Origin: Verrucomicrobiota bacterium
GTDB taxonomy: Bacteria > Verrucomicrobiota > Verrucomicrobiia > Opitutales > Opitutaceae
Assembly (NCBI GenBank): GCA_023446865.1
Contig: JAEXPL010000170.1
Coordinates: forward strand, 1-5,833
DNA length: 5,833 bases
Direction of reading: 5' to 3'
Shown: positions 1 to 5,833 of the stretch, one piece after another
Layout of the letters: every line of letters begins with the position of its first letter
How positions within the stretch are numbered: position 1 is the first letter of the stretch
Translations under genes and position numbers: made by a program
The notes under the pieces: model-generated
Told to the model about the DNA's origin: nothing
Databases searched by the model: none
The model's input: only the letters and a program-made list of their open reading frames with translations

Positions 1-67
1 CCAACCTCTACACGAAGTACACCTTCATGAGCGGCCCCCTGAAGAACCTCTCGATCGGTGGCGGCGG
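1..67 (+). repeat. Left arm of a 67-bp perfect inverted repeat (fold-back copy of the receptor gene)
   Basis: Base by base, 1-67 equals the reverse complement of 233-299; the match breaks at base 68 against 232. The arm begins at the first base of the window, so it could extend further left. It carries receptor-gene sequence in reversed orientation and supplies the stop codon that ends the receptor frame. This is most likely a contig-end artefact. Confidence 0.97.
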
Positions 68-2838
68 GAGTTGAGCACGTTGCCGACATTGAGCTGCAGC
101 TCGACCCAGGAGCCCTCGCCCACAAACGGAGTCTTGAACGTGTAGCCGATGGAAGCGTCGCCCAGGAGGAGGCCACGCCCTTCGCGCGACTCGCCGTAGT
201 AGAAGCCGAGGACGTTGGAACTCTGATAACGGCCGCCGCCACCGATCGAGAGGTTCTTCAGGGGGCCGCTCATGAAGGTGTACTTCGTGTAGAGGTTGGC
301 GCCGTACTTGCGCTGGCCGCGCGCCTGCAGGCCCTCGAGGCCGGTGACCGTGCCAGGCGTCCAGCTGGCCGGATCGGAGGATCCGTTGGTCGCATACACC
401 TCGCCGAGCTGCCAGCCGATCTGGTTGATGATCGTGTCCCAATCGCCACCGCCGAGGAGGAAGCCGGGGCCACCCTTCGCGAGCCAGAACTTGGTCGCGC
501 TGTCGGACCAGACCTTCACGTCGGACATGATGTTGCGGTACTTGATGTCGTTGATCGAGAAGTTGGCCGAGATGCGCCAGTTCGACAGCGGGTTGGCGAC
601 GACAGAGAACTCCCAGCCATTGGCCTCACGGTCGGCCAAGTAGCCGTTGATCGACGGGTCGAGCCGGTTGGCCGTGCGCTCGGTGGCGGAAATCCGCCCG
701 GCCGCGAACAGCGCGTCGAGGATGCGGTTGTTGAGCGTCGTCATCGTGGCGACGTTGCCGTAGTCGGTGGTGTTGAGCTGCTCGTTGGTGTAGTAGCCGG
801 CGGTGGCGAACACCTTGCCGCCGAACAAGTCGAGCTTCAGGCCGGCGTCGGTGCCCTCGCCCTTGGTCATCGGGGCGATGTAGGAATCGACGAGGTGAAT
901 GTTGAAGTTCGGGAGCTGGCGGTTGTTCGAAAGGTTGCCGTAGAGCGAGAGTTCCTTGGTCACGTGGACCACGGCGCCGGCCGTGAACGTGCTCGGGCTG
1001 AACGACTCCGAGAGCCGATTCGCGGAATCGAGCTCGTAGGTGAAACGGCCAGTGGCGTCGGGCGCGATCACGGGTGTCCATGTGTGCGTCAGATTGTCGA
1101 TGCGGGCGCCGAGCGTGGTAACGAGGCGTTTCTTGAAGAGCTCGCTCTGGAGGGCGAGCATCCCGGTGTGCTGCTTGTCGGAGAAGTCCGACATATCCTG
1201 CGTCGGCGCCCAGCCGGAGTTGGCCACTTGGTTCTTCCAGGAGCCGACATGAATCGTGGAGGCATCGCCCTCGGTGATATAGTGGCGGCGATATAGCCGG
1301 TTCACGTCGTCGGAGGCGTTGGTGCCGGCCTGGCGGTCGAGGAAGATCTCGCAGTCCTCGCGACGCTCAGCGTCGGTCTTGGCAAACTCGTACATGCCGG
1401 CGAGGCGGTGGCTGCCCCAGTCTCCGGTCGAGAAGGTGTAGGCGGCGGTGGCGCGGAGGAAGGTGGCCTCATCGGTCTGCTTGCGGCGCGTCCAATTGTT
1501 CTCGAGGTAGAGGTGTCCGGCATTCGGATTTGCGCTCCAGCCCGGGAGGTACGCGCTCGCGTCGCCCCAGAGCTCGCTACTGTCGCCGTAGTAGTTGGTG
1601 GCGCGGCTGCCGTTGGCATCGTAGCCGGTGAACTTCGAATACTGGTGGTTCGCGGCGAGCTCGAAGGAGAACTGGTCCGAGACCTGGTTCTCGTAGACCG
1701 CGGTGAAGGCGTCGTATTTGGTCGTGCGCACGGCATCGGGGCCGGCGGGATTCGAGTCGAGCGGGATGATCGCGAGATTCGCGTCGGTGAGCGCGAGATG
1801 CGACCAGGTGGGCGCCTCCCAGTTGCTGGTCGGCGCGGAGGTATTGGCGTTGGTCGCGAAGGGGAAGCCGAGCCAGTCGCGCACGACGCCGTCGTCGGCG
1901 ACCACGCGGTGACTGGGCCAGAAGGAGTCGATCGGCAGCCCCCAGGCGTCGGCCCACTGCGAGTTGTAGGTCGGCCGGCCGGCCTCGCGCCAGGCGAAGC
2001 TCTGGTCGATCATGAGCCAGGGACGCGCGACGTTGTCGGTTACTTTGCCGATCTCGAACTCCGCCCGAAGAGTCGAGGTCTTGCTCGGCTTCCAATTGGC
2101 GGCCAGCGCGGCGCGGCGGGCGCGGTCGAACTCGAACTGGCGCCAGCTGTGGCCGTTTTCAGCCATGGCATTGACCCGCACCGCGAGCGAACCGGGCGTG
2201 AGCACCTGGTTGTAGTCGACAGTGCCGCGGTAGCGGTCCCAGCTCCCGATGGTGAAGGAGACGGTGTCGTCCGAGGCGGAAAGCAGGGCCTGCTTGGTGG
2301 TGGTGTTGACGATGCCGCCGGCGGCGCCGAAGCCGAAGAGGATGGCGTTGGGACCGCGGGATTGGTCGATGCGGTCGACGTTGTAGAAGTCGGACGAGAC
2401 GCGCCACGGGAAATAGTTGCGTGCATAGGTCGCATCCAACCCGCGGATGCGAAGCTGCCACTCGCTGTTGCCGATCATCGGGTTGCCGTTGAAGTTGCTG
2501 TCGGCGTCGCCGAAATCCGGCACGGCGTTGTTCTGGAAGAGGATGATGTCCTTCATGCTCGTGGCGCCGATGTCCTTGAGGAACTCGGGGGTGAGCACGG
2601 AGATGGCGGCGGCGGTGTCCTTGAGCTCGGTGTTGAGACGACTGCCGGCGAGCGTGTTCTGCGCAAGGTAACCGACATCGCGGCCTTCGTTGACCTCAAA
2701 CGGACTGAGTACGACGACCAGATCGTCCGGCGCGGCCGATGCCGGCTCGGCGGTTGACTGGGCACGGAGACCGAGGGGCAGACTGCAGGCGAGCAAAAGG
2801 CCCGCCGAAGGGGCGAGGTTTCTACTGAGGGGGTTCAT
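25..2838 (-). CDS. TonB-dependent outer-membrane receptor, Opitutaceae-type, 3' end lost and replaced by a chimeric tail
   Basis: This is an outer-membrane beta-barrel receptor for TonB/ExbBD-driven uptake. The start at 2838 is chosen because it gives a clear signal peptide (MNPLSRNLAPSAGLLLACSL, cleavage likely after LRA at residue 26) and does not overlap the galactanase, whereas the in-frame extension to 3024 does. A Ton-box-like segment, VVVLSPFEV, lies at residues 41-49. The plug domain spans about 57-185 with the conserved RGPNAILFG (161-169) and GGIVNTTTK. The barrel follows from about 195. No Shine-Dalgarno motif is visible. The gene starts 37 bases after the galactanase stop, which suggests co-transcription and a galacto-oligosaccharide ligand; the ligand is inference. 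Native sequence ends near residue 923, after NVGNVLN (base 68). The last 14 residues (SRRHRSRGSSGGRS) and the stop at 25-27 come from an inverted copy of the gene's own bases 233-299, so the final barrel strands are missing. Family assignment is secure; the 3' end is not. Confidence 0.9.
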   Translation of the reverse strand: MNPLSRNLAPSAGLLLACSLPLGLRAQSTAEPASAAPDDLVVVLSPFEVNEGRDVGYLAQNTLAGSRLNTELKDTAAAISVLTPEFLKDIGATSMKDIILFQNNAVPDFGDADSNFNGNPMIGNSEWQLRIRGLDATYARNYFPWRVSSDFYNVDRIDQSRGPNAILFGFGAAGGIVNTTTKQALLSASDDTVSFTIGSWDRYRGTVDYNQVLTPGSLAVRVNAMAENGHSWRQFEFDRARRAALAANWKPSKTSTLRAEFEIGKVTDNVARPWLMIDQSFAWREAGRPTYNSQWADAWGLPIDSFWPSHRVVADDGVVRDWLGFPFATNANTSAPTSNWEAPTWSHLALTDANLAIIPLDSNPAGPDAVRTTKYDAFTAVYENQVSDQFSFELAANHQYSKFTGYDANGSRATNYYGDSSELWGDASAYLPGWSANPNAGHLYLENNWTRRKQTDEATFLRATAAYTFSTGDWGSHRLAGMYEFAKTDAERREDCEIFLDRQAGTNASDDVNRLYRRHYITEGDASTIHVGSWKNQVANSGWAPTQDMSDFSDKQHTGMLALQSELFKKRLVTTLGARIDNLTHTWTPVIAPDATGRFTYELDSANRLSESFSPSTFTAGAVVHVTKELSLYGNLSNNRQLPNFNIHLVDSYIAPMTKGEGTDAGLKLDLFGGKVFATAGYYTNEQLNTTDYGNVATMTTLNNRILDALFAAGRISATERTANRLDPSINGYLADREANGWEFSVVANPLSNWRISANFSINDIKYRNIMSDVKVWSDSATKFWLAKGGPGFLLGGGDWDTIINQIGWQLGEVYATNGSSDPASWTPGTVTGLEGLQARGQRKYGANLYTKYTFMSGPLKNLSIGGGGRYQSSNVLGFYYGESREGRGLLLGDASIGYTFKTPFVGEGSWVELQLNVGNVLNSRRHRSRGSSGGRS
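233..299 (-). repeat. Right arm of the 67-bp inverted repeat, in its native place in the receptor gene
   Basis: This copy encodes the barrel segment around YTKYTFMSGPLKNLSIGGGG in the receptor's own frame, continuous with good beta-barrel sequence on both sides. It is therefore the original and 1-67 is the copy. The two arms are separated by 165 bases (68-232). Confidence 0.95.
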
Positions 2839-2875
2839 GAGTTTGGGGTACTGACGGTTACGGAAAGACAAAGGA

Positions 2876-4009
2876 CTAGCGCTTGGGCCGCACCAAAGCG
2901 CCGGCCGCCGGCAGGACTCGACCTTTGCGATCGAACAGGCCGCACGACCCGCCCACCCAGACGGCGAGCCCGGAGACAGGCACCGCCTCGGGGTGCCAGT
3001 AGACCACGCCCACACCGAGCCCATCGGGGACTTCGGTCACGATCTGGGCCACCTCGCGCAGGAAACGCCGCTGTCCGGCCGGGGTGAGCGGCCAGCGGAG
3101 ATTGGGCCGGCCAAGCCAATGCTCGTCACCACGCGCCGGATAGCCGGCTTCGACGACCAGCACCGGTTTGCGGAACTCGGCCGCAAGGGCGACCAGGGCC
3201 GTGCGCAGTTCGGCCAGACCGCCGTGCCACTCCGGATAGTAGCTCACGCCTATCATGTCGAAGGGCACGGCCTGCCCCGTGGCCTCGCGGCAGAACCACT
3301 GGGCCCGCTCAAGCTGGTGCGGACTCTCAATGTGCAAAATGCTCGGCGGGCAGGCGCCCGGGGCGAAGGCCTCGGCCAGCCCCTCGTGCGCGGCCCGCAG
3401 GAGCGCGCCCAGCCGCTGGACCGCGGCGGTGTCCGCCCGCTGCGCGTATTCGACCTTCCCCTCCGGCCACAGCAGGCCGTTGGTGATCTCGTTGCCGAGC
3501 TGCACGTAGTCCGGGGCGACACCAGCCGCGATGAAAGCGCGCAAGGTCTCGGCTGTGTAGGTACGGATCTGGGAGACAAGGTCAGGGAAAGCGAGGTGCG
3601 CCCACGCCGCCGGCTTCGTCTGTTGCGCGGGATCCGCCCAAGTGTCGGAGTAATGCAGGTCCAGCAGGAAGCGGGCGCCGCTCCGCTTCACCCGCGCAGC
3701 CAGCGCCAAGGTGTACGCCAGGTCATTGGTCTCAACATCGGTGCCCTTGGGCGTCACGAAGAGCCGGAGGCGGAAGCAATTGATCCCGCGGGAGCGAAGA
3801 ATCGCCAAGGCATCCCCGGCAGTACGCCCGTCGCGGTAAACCGCTCCGTGGCGCTCGAAGGTTGCCAGCGCTGAGACATCCGCCCCGGCCAACCAGGGCA
3901 CCGGCGCGCCGACGACCGCCACCACGCCCAATACCCCGAGACACGCGCCGGCCGCGATCCACCGACACAATGCGGCGGCGACCGAGGCGACCATGGGGCA
4001 GGCAAGCAT
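2876..4009 (-). CDS. Secreted arabinogalactan endo-beta-1,4-galactanase, glycoside hydrolase family 53
   Basis: The predicted enzyme hydrolyses internal beta-1,4-galactosidic bonds in galactan and type I arabinogalactan (EC 3.2.1.89) by a retaining mechanism on a TIM barrel. GH53 landmarks, numbered from the ATG at 4009 (377 residues): RLRLF (80-84), LLDLHYSDTWADP (115-127), QTKPAAW (130-136), VQLGNEITNGLLWPEG (169-184) with E174 as acid/base, GVSYYPEWHG (254-263), VVEAGYPARG with E287 as nucleophile, and VVYWHPEAVP (335-344). Both catalytic glutamates are present and length is normal for the family. The N-terminus has a long hydrophobic stretch (IAAGACLGVLGVVAVVGA), so a signal peptide or membrane anchor is likely and the enzyme should act in the periplasm or outside. 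Start choice is uncertain: ATG 4009, ATG 3994 and TTG 4039 are in frame and none has a strong ribosome binding site. It lies 60 bases after the exporter stop and 37 bases before the receptor. Confidence 0.92.
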   Translation of the reverse strand: MLACPMVASVAAALCRWIAAGACLGVLGVVAVVGAPVPWLAGADVSALATFERHGAVYRDGRTAGDALAILRSRGINCFRLRLFVTPKGTDVETNDLAYTLALAARVKRSGARFLLDLHYSDTWADPAQQTKPAAWAHLAFPDLVSQIRTYTAETLRAFIAAGVAPDYVQLGNEITNGLLWPEGKVEYAQRADTAAVQRLGALLRAAHEGLAEAFAPGACPPSILHIESPHQLERAQWFCREATGQAVPFDMIGVSYYPEWHGGLAELRTALVALAAEFRKPVLVVEAGYPARGDEHWLGRPNLRWPLTPAGQRRFLREVAQIVTEVPDGLGVGVVYWHPEAVPVSGLAVWVGGSCGLFDRKGRVLPAAGALVRPKR

Positions 4010-4042
4010 GCCCACCGCGTAGGTGCGGGCCGCGTCCAAGTC

Positions 4043-4070
4043 AACTGTTTTACGTTCTGTGTAACTGTTT
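4043..4070 (-). promoter_or_regulatory. Paired AAACAGTT direct repeats ahead of the galactanase gene
   Basis: On the minus strand AAACAGTT occurs twice, at 4070-4063 and 4050-4043, exactly 20 bases apart (about two helical turns) in the short gap between the exporter stop and the galactanase start. This AT-richer patch stands out from the GC-rich surroundings. The downstream copy overlaps TTGACT (4044-4039), a good -35 match, but the -10 position 17 bases on (TACGCG) is poor. It may be a regulator site controlling galactanase and receptor; no known motif is recognised. Confidence 0.3.
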
Positions 4071-5452
4071 CACTGACCCACCGGCGCATCCTCGCGGGGC
4101 CTGAGCTGGTGAAGAGGATCGAGCTGGCGAAGCTGGGGAAAGAGGGCGTTCGCGCCGAGAACGACCAGCACCGTGCCAATGCCACCGGCCACCGCCGCCA
4201 CCACCGGGCCGAACATGCCCGCCATCGAGCCGGCGCGGAAGGAGCCGAGCTCGTTGGAGGAGATGATGAAGATCTGGTTCACCGCGGTGACGCGCCCGCG
4301 CAGGTGGTCGGGCGTGAGCAACTGCACCAGCGACTGGCGCACCACCACGCTCACGTTGTCGAGCACACCCGAGAGCAGGAGCATCGCGAACGACAACCAG
4401 TACCAGTGCGAGAGCCCGAAGACGGTGATGGCCACGCCGAAGCCGCCCACCGCCCACAGCATCACCAGCCCGGGGCGTCGCATCGGCCGGCTATGCGTCT
4501 GCCAGATCGCCATGAGCATCGCGCCGATCGACGGCGCCGCGCGCAACCAACCGAGCCCGATCGAGCCCACACCCAGGATCTTGTCCGCGTAGATCGGCAG
4601 CAACGCCACCGCGCCCCCGAGCAGCACGGCGAAGAGATCGAGGCCGCTCGCGGCGAGGATCTCCTTGTTGCGCCAGATGAAACCCGCCCCGGCGCCGAGC
4701 GATCGCCAGGTGCGCGGCTCCGGCTTCCGTTCCGGCTCGCGGTAATCGATCCGCGCCATGAGCACGACCATCAGGCCGCACATCACCGCGTCGAAGACGT
4801 AGACGGTCGCGTAGCTCGAGTAGTGGATGATGAAGCCCGCGAGCGCCGGGCCGACCATCGCCGTGAGCTCGAAGGTCGTGGAGCCCCAGGTGATGGCGTT
4901 GGCGAGCTTCTCGCGCGGCAGAATCAGCGGCACCAAGGAGGCTCGAGCGGGCGTACCCAATGTACGGATCGTCGCGCCGAGCAGCAACAGGATGAAGACC
5001 GCCGCCACCGCCGGCTGCTCGAAGCCGGCCGCGTTCACCTTGTGCGCCCCCTCGAAAAACCGCGCAACACCGAGCACGCCCGCGTTGAGCAACCGCAGCG
5101 GCGCCCAGTCGCCCACCAATCCCGGCCACTGCGAGACCAGCGCGAGCAGCACCGAGACCAACGCCGAACCGGCGAGCGTCGTCTGGATCAGGCGACGCCG
5201 GCTGACGTTGTCGGCCAGATGCCCGGCCTGCAGGGCGAAGACGACATAGGGCAGGAAATTCGCGAGGCCCACCAGCCCCAGCGCCGTGGGCGAGTCCGTC
5301 CATCGGTAGACCTGCCATGCCGCGGCCAAGTCGAGCGCCTGACGTCCGACGTTGGTCGCGGTGTTGCCGATAAGAAACCGGCGGTAGGCCGGCACGCGCA
5401 ACGCCGCGTACGGATCGCGCGGCGCATCGGTTGCAGGCTGGGAGTTGGCCAT
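4070..5452 (-). CDS. MFS transporter, MFS_3/EntS-like exporter family
   Basis: This is a 460-residue inner-membrane transporter of the major facilitator superfamily. It begins with the family-typical soluble lead (YAALRVPAYRRFLIGNTATN), followed by about 12 hydrophobic segments. The motif A loop between helices 2 and 3 reads GHLADNVSRRR (77-87). Other family marks are GTPARASLVPLILPREKLANA (166-186) after helix 4 and LRGRVTAVNQIFIISSNELG (384-403) in the C-terminal half. The protein resembles EntS-type exporters; the substrate cannot be read from the sequence. About 40 residues (roughly 108-147) between helices 3 and 4 look like an insertion relative to typical family members. The start at 5452 (MANSQPATDAPRD) is preferred because residues from about 14 match the family; an in-frame GTG at 5620 would add 56 arginine-rich residues with no domain character. 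No Shine-Dalgarno motif is visible. The gene is divergent from the tmRNA, and no functional tie to the downstream galactan genes is evident. Confidence 0.88.
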   Translation of the reverse strand: MANSQPATDAPRDPYAALRVPAYRRFLIGNTATNVGRQALDLAAAWQVYRWTDSPTALGLVGLANFLPYVVFALQAGHLADNVSRRRLIQTTLAGSALVSVLLALVSQWPGLVGDWAPLRLLNAGVLGVARFFEGAHKVNAAGFEQPAVAAVFILLLLGATIRTLGTPARASLVPLILPREKLANAITWGSTTFELTAMVGPALAGFIIHYSSYATVYVFDAVMCGLMVVLMARIDYREPERKPEPRTWRSLGAGAGFIWRNKEILAASGLDLFAVLLGGAVALLPIYADKILGVGSIGLGWLRAAPSIGAMLMAIWQTHSRPMRRPGLVMLWAVGGFGVAITVFGLSHWYWLSFAMLLLSGVLDNVSVVVRQSLVQLLTPDHLRGRVTAVNQIFIISSNELGSFRAGSMAGMFGPVVAAVAGGIGTVLVVLGANALFPQLRQLDPLHQLRPREDAPVGQ

Positions 5453-5566
5453 AAGCGCGCAGCATCGCGCACCGTGCATCCAGCGTGCAAACGACTTCTT
5501 CGCCCGGGGCGACACGCCGGCTTGCCAAGCCCGGACAGCCCTGCCACGTTCCGCGCCCTGTTCTTT

Positions 5567-5586
5567 GACTGGCGCACTTGCCAGTC
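5567..5586. promoter_or_regulatory. Perfect 7-bp dyad, candidate operator or hairpin between exporter and ssrA
   Basis: GACTGGC (5567-5573) and GCCAGTC (5580-5586) form a perfect inverted repeat around a 6-base centre. It sits 115 bases upstream of the exporter start and 84 bases upstream of the tmRNA start. No T-run follows on either strand, so it does not look like an intrinsic terminator. Its position would suit an operator for the exporter gene, but no regulator gene is in view. Confidence 0.3.
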
Positions 5587-5607
5587 CCCCGGCCGCACGC
5601 CGAAGTC

Positions 5608-5661
5608 CGCTTTGCCGCACGCTTTGCTGCGTTCTGCATTCTGCCTTTTGCGTTCTGCATT
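5608..5661 (+). repeat. Short tandem repeats immediately upstream of ssrA
   Basis: Two adjacent 12-base units, CGCTTTGCCGCA (5608-5619) and CGCTTTGCTGCG (5620-5631), match at 10 of 12 positions. They are followed by two identical 13-mers, TGCGTTCTGCATT, at 5628-5640 and 5649-5661, a 21-base period. The repeats fill the expected promoter position of ssrA and end 8 bases before the RNA. Read in the opposite direction they give a repetitive RMQNAKGRMQNA pattern, a non-coding shadow. I recall similar TTCTGCATT-rich intergenic repeats in Verrucomicrobiota genomes, but could not check this. Confidence 0.7.
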
Positions 5662-5669
5662 CGTGCTTC

Positions 5670-5833
5670 GGGGGTGTTCTGGATTCGACCCTTGGTCGGA
5701 GTGCGGCGCTGCACGTCGAGGTTGGAGGTCTCCTCGTTAATCCACCGCCAAAAAACTAAGTGGCACCTACGAAGAAATGCCCCTGGCTGCTTAATTAAAG
5801 CAACCACGCGTCACCGGCGACACCTGCTAGCCG
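5670..5833 (+). ncRNA. ssrA: Transfer-messenger RNA (tmRNA), 5' part, runs off the window
   Basis: tmRNA rescues stalled ribosomes with SmpB and adds a degradation tag to the unfinished protein. The 5' end GGGGGTG followed by TTCTGGATTCGAC (5677-5689) is the conserved tmRNA start: acceptor strand, D-like region and GATTCGAC. Pseudoknot 1 can be drawn: CGAGG (5717-5721) with CCTCG (5732-5736), and TGGA (5723-5726) with TCCA (5741-5744). An A-rich single strand and TAAGT (5757-5761) then precede the resume codon, as in other tmRNAs. The tag frame is 5762-5794, and its end sits in a hairpin, TGCTT (5788-5792) with AAGCA (5798-5802), the usual helix 5 arrangement. The rest of the pseudoknots and the 3' tRNA-like half with its T arm lie beyond the window, so the acceptor stem cannot be checked. 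I infer 5670 as the first base from the seven-base acceptor strand. Confidence 0.93.
5762..5794 (+). other. ssrA: tmRNA tag-peptide reading frame (GTYEEMPLAA, stop)
   Basis: Read in the frame that ends GCT GCT TAA, the tag is GTYEEMPLAA. Ten residues is the same length as the Escherichia coli tag ANDENYALAA, and both end in the LAA degron recognised by ClpXP-type proteases. The first codon is GGC (glycine) instead of the more usual GCA alanine. The five bases before it, TAAGT, match the usual U and A at positions -5 and -4. The same frame stays open upstream back to TAA at 5738-5740, so the resume site rests on analogy with known tmRNAs, not on a stop codon. Confidence 0.75.

Noticed and set aside
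1..299. Invertible phase-variation segment of the kind known for SusC genes
   Set aside because: No invertase gene or alternative cassette is visible, and the copy starts exactly at the window edge; a fold-back artefact is simpler, though kept open in the findings.
58..1296. Long plus-strand open frame antisense to the receptor
   Set aside because: Low-complexity, arginine/valine/glutamate-rich translation without domain features; a GC-rich shadow of the receptor gene.
1408..2757. Long plus-strand open frame of about 449 codons
   Set aside because: Antisense to the well-conserved plug and barrel of the receptor, and repetitive in composition; a shadow.
2839..3024. N-terminal extension of the receptor by 62 residues
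   Set aside because: It would overlap the galactanase coding sequence and place the clear signal peptide inside the protein.
5517..5534. Bulged hairpin CCGGCTT / AAGCCCGG as a terminator
   Set aside because: No T-run follows on either strand, and the stem is short with a 3-base loop; a chance GC-rich match is enough to explain it.
5453..5620. N-terminal extension of the exporter from a GTG at 5620
   Set aside because: Arginine-rich residues without domain similarity that run through the dyad; family similarity begins just after the ATG at 5452.
4109..5740. Plus-strand open frame of 543 codons across the exporter
   Set aside because: Histidine/arginine/glutamate-rich, antisense to a clear MFS protein, and runs into the tmRNA; a shadow.
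5762..5797. Alternative tmRNA tag frame starting at the GCA at 5763
   Set aside because: It reads APTKKCPWLLN and lacks the LAA ending that tmRNA tags need.

Overview
The window reads as high-GC chromosomal DNA from a Gram-negative member of the Verrucomicrobiota, most likely Opitutaceae-like. The main reason is the TonB-dependent receptor: its N-terminal layout (VVVLSPFEV, then a GYLAQNTLAGSRL-type plug start, then RGPNAILFG) is the style I associate with the large receptor families of that group. No 16S rRNA or other decisive marker is present, so this placement is an inference.

Layout: three genes run leftward on the minus strand and one RNA gene runs rightward at the right edge. In transcription order the minus-strand genes are an MFS_3/EntS-like exporter (5452 to 4070), a secreted family GH53 endo-beta-1,4-galactanase (4009 to 2876) and a TonB-dependent outer-membrane receptor (2838 leftward, 3' end lost). 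A non-coding stretch of about 217 bases (5453-5669) separates the exporter from a divergent tmRNA gene (ssrA), whose 5' part fills 5670-5833 and runs off the window. That stretch holds short tandem repeats and a perfect 7-bp dyad.

How the genes may work together: galactanase and receptor are 37 bases apart on one strand and look like a small utilisation unit for beta-1,4-galactan, a pectin side chain (arabinogalactan I). The enzyme would cut the polymer outside the cytoplasm and the receptor would take up the oligosaccharides. No SusD partner is visible. The exporter has no evident link to galactan, and the tmRNA is a housekeeping trans-translation gene.

The most unusual feature is at the left edge. 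Bases 1-67 are the exact reverse complement of 233-299, inside the receptor gene. The receptor reading frame runs into this inverted copy and ends in 14 foreign residues, so its natural C-terminus is missing. A fold-back assembly or amplification chimera at a contig end is the simplest explanation; a real inverted duplication is possible. I found no convincing undescribed system. The points worth a second look are the fold-back, the predicted tmRNA tag GTYEEMPLAA with a glycine resume codon, the repeats next to ssrA, the paired 8-mers ahead of the galactanase, and an insertion in the exporter.
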